DNA of 39,402 bases from Nitrospirota bacterium (GTDB lineage Bacteria; Nitrospirota; 9FT-COMBO-42-15; HDB-SIOI813): positions 1 to 39,402 of the forward strand of contig JACRHF010000002.1 of NCBI GenBank assembly GCA_016217665.1, read 5' to 3'. A model generated the notes under the pieces. The model did not search any database. It had not been told where the DNA came from and saw nothing but the letters and a program-made list of their open reading frames with translations. The position numbers and the translations under genes are program-made. Positions 7,063 through 16,178 of the stretch are shown piece by piece. Position 1 is the first letter of the stretch; each line of letters opens with the position of its first letter.

Positions 7063-9141
7063 ATGAACAATGACCTGCTGTTAGAAATAGGGACTGAGGA
7101 GATTCCGGCAAGGTTTATGCCGCCTGCCATTGCAGCACTGAAGGAGTCTTCAGAGAGGCTCTTCAAAGAGAGGCGCCTGCAGGTCCGAGATGTCGTGGTC
7201 TATGGGACACCCAGACGCATCGTCCTGATCGCAAGGGGGTTGAGTGAGATCCAGGGAGATCTGACCACGGAGGTGTTGGGTCCGCCGAAGGGTGTGGCAT
7301 TCGATAAAGACGGGATGCCGACAAAAGCCGCTATTGGATTCGCCAAAGGACAGGGGGTGGATGTCTCTGCCCTCAGGGTGAAGAGTACAGAGAAGGGGGA
7401 GTATCTCTGTATCGAGAAACATGAAAAGGGGCAGAGGACGAGGGATATCCTCCCGGCTATCCTTGAGGAGGCCCTGGCGTCTATCGCCTTTCCAAAGGCG
7501 ATGCGATGGAACGACACCCGGGCACGCTTTGCCCGCCCCATCAAGTGGATATTGGCGCTCCTAAATGGAGAGACTTTATCCCTCAGATTCGCCGGAATCG
7601 AGAGCGGCAGCGTTTCCTATGGGCACCATTTCATGAGACCCGGGGCATTTCAGGTTAAACGAATTGAGGATTATTTTGATGGGACGGCAAGAAACTTCGT
7701 GATCGTTGATCCGGCGGAAAGACGGAGGCGGATCGGGGAGGGAGTCAGGGCGATCGCAGAAGAGAAGGGCGGTTCCGTTGTCGGTGAGGAAGAACTATTT
7801 GAAGAGGTCACCTTCCTGACAGAATATCCTGTACCCATCTGCGGGAGATTTGACGAGGCCTATTTAGCCCTTCCAAAGGATGTGTTGATTACCGTGATGA
7901 GGGCGCATCAGCGCTGTTTCTCTCTTGAAAAAGGGGGGAAGCTCCTCCCCTATTTCATTGCCGTCAGCAATACGGATCCTAAGAATCCTGATATTGTCAG
8001 AAACGGCTATGAGAGGGTCATCAGGGCGCGGCTCTCAGATGCCAAATTCTTCTTTGAGGCAGACTGCCGGAAGAGGCTGGAGACCCATGCAGAGAAGTTA
8101 AGACAGGTGGTCTTTATGGGAAAGCTCGGGACCCTGTGGGATAAGGTTCAGAGGTTGACCGGATTATCAGGGCCGTTCTGTTCGTTATTAGGGTACCCTG
8201 AGATCAAGGCCGCGGCAGAGAAGGCCGCGCAGCTTGCGAAGGCTGATCTGATGACAGAGATGGTGGGTGAATTCCCGGAGCTTCAGGGGGTCATGGGGAT
8301 GGAATATGCCGTGCGTCAGGGGGAGACGGAAGAAGTAGCGCAGGCGATCTATGAACACTATCTTCCCCGGTTCTCCGGGGATATCCTCCCTTCTACCCCG
8401 GCGGGGAAGGTCCTTGCGATTGCAGAAAAGATAGACAATCTTGTGGGATGTTTTGGCACCGGAAATATCCCCACAGGTTCTTATGATCCCTACGCCCTCA
8501 GGCGTCAGTCCATAGGGATCCTCAATATCCTGATTGCAGGGAGGCATCTTGTCTCTCTCAAGGAAGTGATCAGGATGGCCCTGACGGCTTATGGTGACAG
8601 GATCGATGGAAACAGGCAGGAAGAGATCTTATCCGGTGTGCTTGAGTTTATGAGAGAGAGGCTGAGCACCTTACTGGCGACCGAGGGGTACCGGTACGAT
8701 GGCGTGCGGGCCGTGCTTGCTACCGGTCTTGATGACCCGTATGACGCCTTCCTCAGGATCACTGCCCTGGAACGGTTCCGCCAGAGGCCGGAGTTTGAAT
8801 CCCTGACCCTCTCCTTTAAACGGGTCATGAATATCATCCCCCCGGACTTTACCGGAGAGGTGAGAGAGGGGGAACTCCGGGAGAGGGAAGAGAAAGACCT
8901 TTATAGTTCCTACAGGGAGATTAAAGATAAGGTGCTCCTGCAGAGAGAGAGGCATGATTATGAGAATGCCTTTGCCTCTGTTGCTGAACTTAAACCAAAG
9001 GTTGACCTATTTTTCGATAAGGTCCTGGTCATGGACAAGGATATGAACCTGAGGAACAACAGGCTCTCTTTGTTAAATGATATGAAAGGACTGTTTTTAG
9101 GGTTGGCGGATTTTACGCAGATCGTGATAGAGGGGGATTAA
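7063..9141 (+). CDS. glyS: Glycyl-tRNA synthetase beta subunit
   Basis: The 692-residue partner of GlyQ binds the tRNA and has normal length for the family. The N-terminus NNDLLLEIGTEEIPARFMPP is the standard opening of GlyS. Later segments such as SYGHHFMRPG, VMRAHQRCFSLEKGG and NTDPKNPDIVRNGYERVIRA are strongly conserved in the family. The region ARLSDAKFFFEAD and the later TPAGKVLAIAEKIDNLVGCF belong to the HD-like middle domain. The C-terminal ~100 residues fit the anticodon-binding (DALR-like) domain. It is co-transcribed with glyQ. Confidence 0.97.
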   Translation: MNNDLLLEIGTEEIPARFMPPAIAALKESSERLFKERRLQVRDVVVYGTPRRIVLIARGLSEIQGDLTTEVLGPPKGVAFDKDGMPTKAAIGFAKGQGVDVSALRVKSTEKGEYLCIEKHEKGQRTRDILPAILEEALASIAFPKAMRWNDTRARFARPIKWILALLNGETLSLRFAGIESGSVSYGHHFMRPGAFQVKRIEDYFDGTARNFVIVDPAERRRRIGEGVRAIAEEKGGSVVGEEELFEEVTFLTEYPVPICGRFDEAYLALPKDVLITVMRAHQRCFSLEKGGKLLPYFIAVSNTDPKNPDIVRNGYERVIRARLSDAKFFFEADCRKRLETHAEKLRQVVFMGKLGTLWDKVQRLTGLSGPFCSLLGYPEIKAAAEKAAQLAKADLMTEMVGEFPELQGVMGMEYAVRQGETEEVAQAIYEHYLPRFSGDILPSTPAGKVLAIAEKIDNLVGCFGTGNIPTGSYDPYALRRQSIGILNILIAGRHLVSLKEVIRMALTAYGDRIDGNRQEEILSGVLEFMRERLSTLLATEGYRYDGVRAVLATGLDDPYDAFLRITALERFRQRPEFESLTLSFKRVMNIIPPDFTGEVREGELREREEKDLYSSYREIKDKVLLQRERHDYENAFASVAELKPKVDLFFDKVLVMDKDMNLRNNRLSLLNDMKGLFLGLADFTQIVIEGD

Positions 9142-9182
9142 AAGGGAGATAGTCGGCTGAGAGAGGTAACCAGGTAAGAGGC

Positions 9183-10118
9183 ATGTTATACAAGACCCTG
9201 ATAGACGCCATCGGCAATACACCGATGGTGGAGATAAAGAGACTTAACCCGAATCAAGGCGTAAAGATCTATGCAAAGCTTGAGGGGTTTAATCCGACTG
9301 GGAGTGTCAAAGACAGGATTGCCAAATATATGGTGGAGCAGGCTGAAAAGGAGGGCCTTCTTACAAAAGATAAGATACTCCTTGAACCTACCAGCGGTAA
9401 CACCGGAATATCCCTGGGGATGATCGCAAAGATAAAGGGCTACAGACTGGTTGCGGTCATGCCTGAGAGTATGAGCATAGAGAGGCGGGAGATCCTGAAG
9501 GCGTATGGAGTGGAGATCGTCCTCTCTCCGGGGGATCAGGGGACAAACGGGGCGATCAGGGTTGCCCATGAGATGCTGAAGCAGGATAAGAACTATGTTA
9601 TGCTGGATCAGTACAGCAACCCCAATAACCCCGGCGCCCATTACGAGACGACCGCGGTTGAGATATTGCGGGATGTCCCGGGGCCCATTGATTACTTCAT
9701 GGCAGGGCTGGGGACAGGGGGGACGCTCATGGGGGCCGGCCAGCGGCTGAAAGAGTATAATCAGAAGACCCGGATTATCGCAGTTCAGCCTTATCCCAAG
9801 AGCGGACTTCAGGGGCTCCGGAGTCTCCTGGAAGGTTATACGCCGCCCATCCTGGATATTAAAAAACTGGATGGCAATGAGTTCTGCAAGGATGAGGATG
9901 CCTTCAGGATGGTGAAGGAGCTTGCAGACAAGGAGGGGATCTTTGCCGGCATCTCGTCCGGGGCCATCATGTGTCATGTGGTCAGGATGGCTAAGAAGCT
10001 CAAAGAGGGGATCATTGTGACCCTCCTGCCGGATGGGGGATGGAAATATGTCAGTGAACATCTCTGGACAGAGGATGTGAAGACGATCAGCGATAAGATA
10101 CAGGGACCATTATGGTAA
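9183..10118 (+). CDS. Cysteine synthase family PLP enzyme (CysM/CysK-like)
   Basis: This 311-residue fold-type II PLP enzyme is most like O-acetylserine (or O-phosphoserine) sulfhydrylases, which make cysteine from an activated serine and sulfide. The PLP lysine is K43 in GSVKDRIA. The substrate loop is TSGNTG at 70-75 and the phosphate loop GTGGT at 177-181. The C-terminal LLPDGGWKYVSEHLW replaces the usual CysK ending and resembles the CysM-like branch, so the exact sulfur donor or acceptor is open. Start ATG 9183 follows AAGAGG. It sits between glyS and ppdK with no other sulfur genes nearby. A cystathionine-beta-synthase-like role is the main alternative. Confidence 0.85.
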   Translation: MLYKTLIDAIGNTPMVEIKRLNPNQGVKIYAKLEGFNPTGSVKDRIAKYMVEQAEKEGLLTKDKILLEPTSGNTGISLGMIAKIKGYRLVAVMPESMSIERREILKAYGVEIVLSPGDQGTNGAIRVAHEMLKQDKNYVMLDQYSNPNNPGAHYETTAVEILRDVPGPIDYFMAGLGTGGTLMGAGQRLKEYNQKTRIIAVQPYPKSGLQGLRSLLEGYTPPILDIKKLDGNEFCKDEDAFRMVKELADKEGIFAGISSGAIMCHVVRMAKKLKEGIIVTLLPDGGWKYVSEHLWTEDVKTISDKIQGPLW

Positions 10119-10122
10119 TGGT

Positions 10123-10244
10123 ACGAACGCAATAAATGTCTTTATACGGCGTTGGACTCCTCGGAAAATCCTCAACGTACTTCAAAAGTACGCCTGCGGT
10201 TTTCCTCGTCGTCCGCCTTGTCTAAAGCCATTTCTTGCGTTCGT
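10123..10244. repeat. 122-base near-perfect palindrome (MITE-like)
   Basis: The terminal inverted repeats are ACGAACGCAA (10123-10132) and TTGCGTTCGT (10235-10244). Pairing continues inward: AAATG/CATTT, CTTTA/TAAAG, GGCG/CGCC, GGAAAA/TTTTCC, and CGTACTT around a short CAAA-type loop. It encodes no transposase. It fills the gap between the cysteine-synthase-like gene and ppdK, and the RNA would fold as one long rod. It could be a non-autonomous mobile repeat, and it may also act as a terminator or RNA stabiliser. Confidence 0.75.
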
Positions 10245-10300
10245 AGGCTGTCACTTTATTAATTCATTTGTCTTAGTTAATCGTAACTGGAGGATTCTAC

Positions 10301-12934
10301 ATGGCGAAACAGAAATACGTCTACTTCTTTGGCATGGGCAGCGCAGAGGGCCGGGGCGATATGAAAGACCTTCTGGGTGGAAAAGGCGCAGGGCTGGCAG
10401 AGATGACCAATCTTGGCATCCGGGTCCCGGCGGGCTTTACCATAACAACGGAGGCCTGCATTGAATACTACAAAAATAATGAGACCTATCCTCCGGGGAT
10501 GTGGGATCAGGTCCTTGAGAATCTTAAGAAGGTAGAGGAGTCTATGGGATTCCGGTTCGGGGATCCTGCAAACCCCCTCCTGGTCTCTGTGAGATCAGGG
10601 GCCAGGGCCTCCATGCCCGGGATGATGGACACGGTCCTGAATGTCGGACTGAATGATACCACAGTGCAGGGGCTAGCCAAAAAGTCCGGCAATGACCGGT
10701 TTGCCTATGATGCCTATCGCCGCTTTATTACCATGTTCGGGAGTGTGGTGATGGGGATTGAGAGGGCGCTGTTTGAGGAGGTCCTGCAAGAGAAGAAGGA
10801 TGAACTCAAGGTCAGGCAGGATACGGAGCTTGATGCGGCGGCGCTGAAGGACATCGTCGGGAGATACAAAAAACTGGTCCGGAAAGAGGCCGGCAAAGAC
10901 TTCCCCATGGATCCATTGGAGCAGTTGATGATGGCGACCAACGCGGTCTTTGGCTCCTGGAATGCCCCGAGGGCGGTAACCTACCGGAAGATACACAATC
11001 TTCCCCATAACATGGGGACAGCCGCCAGTGTGGTGGCCATGGTATTTGGGAATATGGGCGAGACCTCAGGCACCGGCGTAGCATTTACCCGTGATCCCAA
11101 CACTGGGGAAAGGCGGTTCTTTGGAGAGTGCCTCATGAATGCCCAGGGCGAGGATGTCGTTGCCGGGATCAGGACCCCGCTCCCGATCGAAGATCTGAAG
11201 AAGCTCGTGCCCCAGGCCTACAATGAGCTGGTGGACATCTATCAGAAGTTAGAAAACCACTATAAAGAGATGCTCGATATTGAATTCACCATCCAGGAAG
11301 GGACACTCTACATGCTGCAGACGAGGTCCGGGAAGAGGACTGCGGCGGCCGCTATCAGGATCGCCGTGGATATGGTTGAAGAGGGACTTATTGACAAAGA
11401 GGCCGCGGTCATGAGGGTCAATCCTGACCAGTTGGATCAGCTCCTGCACCCGATGATAGACCCGGATGCCAGGGTCAATGTGGTGGCGAAGGGGCTTCCG
11501 GCATCCCCGGGTGCGGCGGTAGGGCGCGCCGTCTTTACAGCAGAGGATGCAGAGCGGTTTGTGCGTGAGGGGGAGAAGTGCGTCCTGGTGCGGCTGGAGA
11601 CCTCTCCGGAGGATATCGGGGGGATGCATGCGGCCGAGGGGATATTGACCTCGCGGGGGGGGATGACCTCCCACGCGGCTGTGGTGGCCAGGGGCATGGG
11701 AAGGCCGTGCGTGGTCGGGTGCAGCGATATCCAGGTCCGGGAGAAGGAGAAGGCCTTCCGGGTGAATGATCGGGTCATCCGTGAAGGGGACCCTATCACC
11801 ATCAATGGCTCAACAGGGGAGGTCATCATCGGGGAGGTCAACCTGATCAAGCCAAAGCTGAGCGAGAGCTTTTCCACCATGATGAAGTGGGTGGACAAGA
11901 TCCGCAGGCTTAAGGTACGCAGCAATGCAGACACCCCGTATGATGCCCAGGTGGCCAGGGATTTTGGGGCAGAAGGGATCGGTCTCTGCCGGACAGAGCA
12001 TATGTTCTTTGAGCCGAATCGCATCAAGGCCGTGCGGGAGATGATCCTCTCCGAGGATACAGAGGGGAGAAAAAAGGCGCTCGTTAAGTTATTGCCATTC
12101 CAGAAAGGGGACTTTCTCGGGATATTCAGGGCCATGAAAGGGCTGCCGGTCACGATCCGGCTGTTAGATCCGCCGCTCCATGAGTTCTTGCCGCATACAG
12201 AGGCTGAGATTGACGAACTTTCGCAGGATATGGGGGTCCCCCCGGATAAATTGGCGGCAAAGAACAAGAGCCTCTTTGAGTTCAACCCCATGCTGGGGCA
12301 CAGGGGCTGCCGGCTTGGGATTACCTATCCGGAGATCTATGAGATGCAGGCCAGTGCTATATTTGAGGCGGCCTGTGAGCTTGAATGTGAAGGGGTGAGT
12401 GTCAGCCCGGAGGTGATGATCCCCCTCGTGGGTTATCCCAAGGAACTGGAGATCCTGAAGGCGATGGTGGACCGGATCGCTTCAGAGGTCATGAAGTCTT
12501 ATAAGGTTAAGATCAAGTATCAGGTCGGGACGATGATAGAACTTCCCAGGGCCGCCGTGGTGGCTGATGAAATCGCAAAGCAGGCAGAGTTCTTCTCCTT
12601 TGGGACGAATGACCTCACGCAGACGACACTGGGACTCAGCCGGGATGACTCCGGGAAGTTCCTGCCGTTCTACGTTGAGAAGGGGATCTTGGAGGTGGAC
12701 CCGTTTGTCTCCCTGGATCAGGAGGGGGTGGGGCAGTTGATCAGGATCGGGATCGAGAAGGGGCGTTCCACAAGGCCGAACCTGAAGGTGGGGATATGCG
12801 GCGAACATGGCGGAGATCCCAAATCAATCGAATTTTGCCACAGGGCCGGGATGGATTACGTGAGCTGCTCACCGTATCGGATCCCTATTGCGAGGTTTGC
12901 TGCGGCCCAGGCCGTGATTCGAAATAAGAAATAG
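10301..12934 (+). CDS. ppdK: Pyruvate, phosphate dikinase
   Basis: PPDK interconverts pyruvate, ATP and phosphate with PEP, AMP and PPi, serving gluconeogenesis or PPi-linked glycolysis in the cytoplasm. The 877-residue length is typical. In order are the ATP-grasp domain beginning [20 protein letters not shown], the swivelling phosphohistidine domain with [20 protein letters not shown] (His458 is the phosphorylated residue), and the PEP-binding barrel with the catalytic Cys833 in GICGEHGG. Start ATG 10301 has GGAGG eight bases upstream. The gene order glyQ-glyS-...-ppdK is one I associate with deltaproteobacteria-type genomes. ribD follows after 13 bases. Confidence 0.97.
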   Translation: MAKQKYVYFFGMGSAEGRGDMKDLLGGKGAGLAEMTNLGIRVPAGFTITTEACIEYYKNNETYPPGMWDQVLENLKKVEESMGFRFGDPANPLLVSVRSGARASMPGMMDTVLNVGLNDTTVQGLAKKSGNDRFAYDAYRRFITMFGSVVMGIERALFEEVLQEKKDELKVRQDTELDAAALKDIVGRYKKLVRKEAGKDFPMDPLEQLMMATNAVFGSWNAPRAVTYRKIHNLPHNMGTAASVVAMVFGNMGETSGTGVAFTRDPNTGERRFFGECLMNAQGEDVVAGIRTPLPIEDLKKLVPQAYNELVDIYQKLENHYKEMLDIEFTIQEGTLYMLQTRSGKRTAAAAIRIAVDMVEEGLIDKEAAVMRVNPDQLDQLLHPMIDPDARVNVVAKGLPASPGAAVGRAVFTAEDAERFVREGEKCVLVRLETSPEDIGGMHAAEGILTSRGGMTSHAAVVARGMGRPCVVGCSDIQVREKEKAFRVNDRVIREGDPITINGSTGEVIIGEVNLIKPKLSESFSTMMKWVDKIRRLKVRSNADTPYDAQVARDFGAEGIGLCRTEHMFFEPNRIKAVREMILSEDTEGRKKALVKLLPFQKGDFLGIFRAMKGLPVTIRLLDPPLHEFLPHTEAEIDELSQDMGVPPDKLAAKNKSLFEFNPMLGHRGCRLGITYPEIYEMQASAIFEAACELECEGVSVSPEVMIPLVGYPKELEILKAMVDRIASEVMKSYKVKIKYQVGTMIELPRAAVVADEIAKQAEFFSFGTNDLTQTTLGLSRDDSGKFLPFYVEKGILEVDPFVSLDQEGVGQLIRIGIEKGRSTRPNLKVGICGEHGGDPKSIEFCHRAGMDYVSCSPYRIPIARFAAAQAVIRNKK

Positions 12935-12947
12935 CGGGACGGAGACC

Positions 12948-14075
12948 ATGTCCCCAGACAAGACCAAGACCTACATGCAGATGGCCCTGAGATTGGCAAA
13001 GAAGGGGATGGGTATCACAAGCCCCAATCCCATGGTCGGGGCCGTCGTGGTGAAAGACGGCAGGGTCATAGGCAGGGGATATCACAAAGGCCCCGGCAAA
13101 TGGCACGCCGAGGCCGTCGCTATCCGGGATGCGGGTCCTGAGGCCAAGGGCGCGACGCTCTATATAAACCTTGAGCCGTGCTGTCATACCGATAAAAGAA
13201 CCCCGCCCTGCACTAAGGAGATCATCCGGTCAGAGATCAGGCGTGTGGTCATCGGGATGGAAGATCCCAACCCCATGGTCAATGGCCGCGGGATCCAGGA
13301 ACTTGCCGGGGCCGGTATCCAGGTAGAAAAAGGGATCCTTTATCCGGAGGCCGTCCGGTTGAATGAGATCTACTCCAAATTCATTTCTACGAAGACCCCC
13401 TTTGTCATTTTAAAAAGCGCATCGAGTCTGGATGGGAGGATTGCCCTCCCTTCCGGTGAATCCAAATGGATTACAGGAGAGACAGCCCGGAGATACAGCC
13501 ATCGGCTCAGGGCCATGGTGGATGCCGTGCTTGTAGGGATAGGGACTGTCCTTGCGGATGACCCTTTGCTCAGCGTCAGAGATACGGGGATCCGGGGAAA
13601 ACAGCCTCTTCGTATCATTGTAGATTCCAGACTTCGCATTCCCCTGACCGCTAAGGCGCTCGATCAGGGAGGAGGTCAGGAGACGATGATTGTGACGACA
13701 AAGGCGGCATCCGGCGAGGCGGTGGAGGCCCTTGAAAAGATCGGAGTAAAGACCCTGATCGCCGCGAGCCGGGAGGACGGCGAGGTCAGCCTCCGGTCTC
13801 TGATGGGAGAGTTGGGAAAATTGGGGATCAGCAGTGTCCTCATTGAGGGAGGGTCTAAGATCAATGCGTCCGCCCTCAGGGAAGGGGTGGTGGATAAGGT
13901 CGCCATCCTCTATTCTCCCCGGATCATCGGGGGGAGTGATTCGATCGGTATGGTCGGGGGGACGGCCCCAGGATCGCTGGATGAGTCCATCTTCCTGAAA
14001 GATATGCACATCAGGCGATTAGGTGAAGATATTTTAGTAGAAGGGTATGTGAGGAAAGTAATGAGCAATGAGTGA
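12948..14075 (+). CDS. ribD: Riboflavin biosynthesis deaminase/reductase RibD
   Basis: This bifunctional enzyme carries out the second and third steps of riboflavin synthesis. The N-terminal deaminase (about residues 1-145) shows the zinc-site motifs HAE (53-55) and EPCCHTDKRTPPC (77-88), preceded by SPNPMVGAVVV. The C-terminal NADPH-dependent reductase (about 150-365) shows KSASSLDGRIALPSGESKWI, RHR-type residues in the following helix, GIGTVLADDPLL and LIEGGSKINASAL. The 375-residue length is normal. Start ATG 12948 follows CGGAG. ribE lies 167 bases downstream, separated by a palindromic repeat. No FMN riboswitch is seen upstream. Confidence 0.97.
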   Translation: MSPDKTKTYMQMALRLAKKGMGITSPNPMVGAVVVKDGRVIGRGYHKGPGKWHAEAVAIRDAGPEAKGATLYINLEPCCHTDKRTPPCTKEIIRSEIRRVVIGMEDPNPMVNGRGIQELAGAGIQVEKGILYPEAVRLNEIYSKFISTKTPFVILKSASSLDGRIALPSGESKWITGETARRYSHRLRAMVDAVLVGIGTVLADDPLLSVRDTGIRGKQPLRIIVDSRLRIPLTAKALDQGGGQETMIVTTKAASGEAVEALEKIGVKTLIAASREDGEVSLRSLMGELGKLGISSVLIEGGSKINASALREGVVDKVAILYSPRIIGGSDSIGMVGGTAPGSLDESIFLKDMHIRRLGEDILVEGYVRKVMSNE

Positions 14076-14100
14076 TGAGTGATGAGTAATTGTGACATTC

Positions 14101-14167
14101 CGTCATTCCCGCGGAAGCGGGAATCCAGAATAAAGAAGACTGGATTCCGGGTCAAGCCCGGAATGAC
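14101..14167. repeat. Palindromic intergenic repeat, family B
   Basis: This copy has the structure CGTCATTCCCGCGGAAGCGG, then GAATCCAG, a short spacer, CTGGATTCC and GGAATGAC. Other copies are at 24579-24649 (inside addA), 26708-26777 and 34976-35045. Here it separates ribD from ribE. Confidence 0.85.
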
Positions 14168-14242
14168 AACTACGTGCCATGTAATTATACAAATGTACTT
14201 CTTAGTATAAGAGATAAGAGGCAAGAGGCGGGGAGTGGTGTT

Positions 14243-14833
14243 ATGTTTACAGGGCTTATAGAAGAACTTGGCTCAGTCAAGGGGATAAGATCTCAGTCAG
14301 GCGGGATGAGGCTTTCCATTGCCGGCAAGACCGTCCTGGACGGGATGAGGACAGGGGATAGCATTGCTGTCAATGGCGCCTGTCTTACGGTGGTTGAGAT
14401 GAGTCATTCTGTCTTCGGGGCGGATGTCTCTAAGGAGACCCTGACAAAGACAACCCTGGGAAGGCTCCGGGTTGGAGACCGGGTAAATCTGGAACGCGCC
14501 ATGAGACCCACAGACCGCCTCGGCGGCCACCTCGTTGCCGGCCATGTTGATGCCGTCGGCGTGATCCGCACCATCGAACGGACAGGAGAGGCCTCTCTCT
14601 TCACCTTTGAGGCGCCTCCGGAGATCTCAAGATACCTGATCTACAAAGGCTCCATTGCCGTTGACGGGATCAGCCTCACAGTCAACGAGGTCCAGGGGGA
14701 GAGATTCACGGTGATCCTCATCCCGCACACCGCCCGTCAGACCACCCTTGGTTTCAAGAAGGCCGGAGACCCCGTAAACCTTGAGGCAGACATGATCGGG
14801 AAATATGTCGAGAAGTTTGTAAAAACAAGATGA
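14243..14833 (+). CDS. ribE: Riboflavin synthase, alpha chain
   Basis: The enzyme dismutates two 6,7-dimethyl-8-ribityllumazine molecules to riboflavin. The 196-residue protein opens MFTGLIEELGSVKGI, the family signature. It consists of two similar lumazine-binding barrels, about residues 1-97 and 98-190, with GACLTVVE in the first and GISLTVNEV in the second, plus GGHLVAGHVDAVGVI at the junction. ATG 14243 was chosen over an upstream in-frame start because it gives the canonical N-terminus. Its last 17 codons (EADMIGKYVEKFV...) recur at 16030-16083 beyond the following lipoprotein gene. ribH and ribBA are not in the window. Confidence 0.96.
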   Translation: MFTGLIEELGSVKGIRSQSGGMRLSIAGKTVLDGMRTGDSIAVNGACLTVVEMSHSVFGADVSKETLTKTTLGRLRVGDRVNLERAMRPTDRLGGHLVAGHVDAVGVIRTIERTGEASLFTFEAPPEISRYLIYKGSIAVDGISLTVNEVQGERFTVILIPHTARQTTLGFKKAGDPVNLEADMIGKYVEKFVKTR

Positions 14834-14932
14834 GTAGTGAAAATAAATCCCCTTTTTTTATCATCACCATGGCTGTAAATCAATTGACCGTTAATCGCCT
14901 TAAATTGGATTATTACATTGGAGGTTGATCCT

Positions 14933-16024
14933 GTGAAAAGGGTTATATTTATCGGCCTTCCATTATTATTGCTCTTAACCGGTTGCGGGACGGGAGATAA
15001 GCTAACCCCTGCCAAAATCTCTGATGCTCCCACAGGCCTTGTGGCTACGGTCATCTCGAAAACTGAGATTGGACTCACATGGAACGATAATTCTTCGGAT
15101 GAAGACGGTTTTAATATCGAAAGAAAAGAAGGACCCTGGGGGGGGTTCCAGAGGATAGCGCTGGTCGGAGCAGACGTTACCACTTATCATGACAGAGGCT
15201 CAAACAACTTAACACCGAACACCACCTATTACTATCGTGTTGCCTACTATAGAGGGAATGAAGTATCTGAATATTCAATGGCGGCCAGTGCGACAACATT
15301 GAAGAAGTCCCTGTCTTTAAAGAAGACAGAAATGACACAACTCTCCCCGTATGTGGGCATTGTCTTGAGACTCCTCACCGGGGAAGCAGACCTGATTGAT
15401 GAGGATAAAATCCTGATCCCGGAGGACGGCTCCTGCCCTTATGAGGGATGGGAGACGTATATTCCGGAGGAACTTAATGACGATACGATCCGGAAGACAT
15501 TCATTTACGAGAGGTGCAAAAAAAACCATCCCATTGCCTCAGATATCGTTGTCCGCTACAATGGCCGCGGGGTCATAAACTATTATTCCCCGGATTATTG
15601 GAGGAGCGACCCACTTCGGGCCCCATATCTTCCAGGGCGTGCGGTAACAAAGCATATAGAGAGTCTTCATGAAGAGGAATTTGACTCCCAGGGAATGATT
15701 CTTCAGTCCGGAGTGGTGTACGAAGATTTTACCATGAGCGCCACAGAGACAGGAGATGATGTCTGGTATTGGACAATGGAGGGTACCATTATACCGGATT
15801 CCTGTGGTGGCAAGAGATTTGTGCTAAAGACCCTCCTGCCCCTTTACTGGCCTTTCACATCTGCTTGTCCTCTCGGAGGGGAGATTGTTGTGACCGGTGA
15901 TGACAGGGGAGTTACCCTCCGGTTCCTCGACAACCAGACAGCAGAGGTAGATGTGGGGAGCGATGGGTTTGTGGACGAGACTGTGAATTGCCAGGTAGTG
16001 ATGAACTCGGACTTCTGTATGTAA
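14933..16024 (+). CDS. Lipoprotein with a fibronectin type III domain
   Basis: This 363-residue lipoprotein begins KRVIFIGLPLLLLLTGCG, with lipobox LLTGC. A fibronectin type III domain covers roughly residues 30-125 (SDAPTGLVATVISKTEIGLT, the Y-E/R strand FNIERKE, and TPNTTYYYRVAYY). The remaining ~235 residues carry several cysteines and no family I recognise. The start is GTG 14933 with GGAGG eight bases upstream; an earlier TTG overlaps that ribosome site. It is probably anchored in the outer membrane or periplasm as a binding or scaffold protein. It appears to have been inserted beside ribE, because a second ribE tail follows it directly. A possible weak -35 (TTGACC, 14884) lies upstream. 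Confidence 0.75.
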   Translation: MKRVIFIGLPLLLLLTGCGTGDKLTPAKISDAPTGLVATVISKTEIGLTWNDNSSDEDGFNIERKEGPWGGFQRIALVGADVTTYHDRGSNNLTPNTTYYYRVAYYRGNEVSEYSMAASATTLKKSLSLKKTEMTQLSPYVGIVLRLLTGEADLIDEDKILIPEDGSCPYEGWETYIPEELNDDTIRKTFIYERCKKNHPIASDIVVRYNGRGVINYYSPDYWRSDPLRAPYLPGRAVTKHIESLHEEEFDSQGMILQSGVVYEDFTMSATETGDDVWYWTMEGTIIPDSCGGKRFVLKTLLPLYWPFTSACPLGGEIVVTGDDRGVTLRFLDNQTAEVDVGSDGFVDETVNCQVVMNSDFCM

Positions 16025-16029
16025 TCATA

Positions 16030-16083
16030 GAGGCAGACATGATTGGGAAGTATGTCGAGAAGTTTGTAAACCCCGCCCGCTGA
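16030..16083 (+). pseudogene. Detached second copy of the ribE 3' end
   Basis: Eighteen codons, in frame with their own stop, encode EADMIGKYVEKFVNPAR. The first 41 bases differ from ribE 14783-14823 at two positions, both third-codon and silent (ATT for ATC, AAG for AAA). The end differs (NPAR against KTR). There is no start or upstream ribE sequence, so this is a remnant lying five bases past the lipoprotein stop. Confidence 0.8.
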
Positions 16084-16178
16084 TTGGTCAGCAAATTGAC
16101 TTTTTTTGCCTATGGCATCATGACAATATAGTATCTTTCCTGTTTCATACAACCACATTTTTTAACGACAAATAGATT

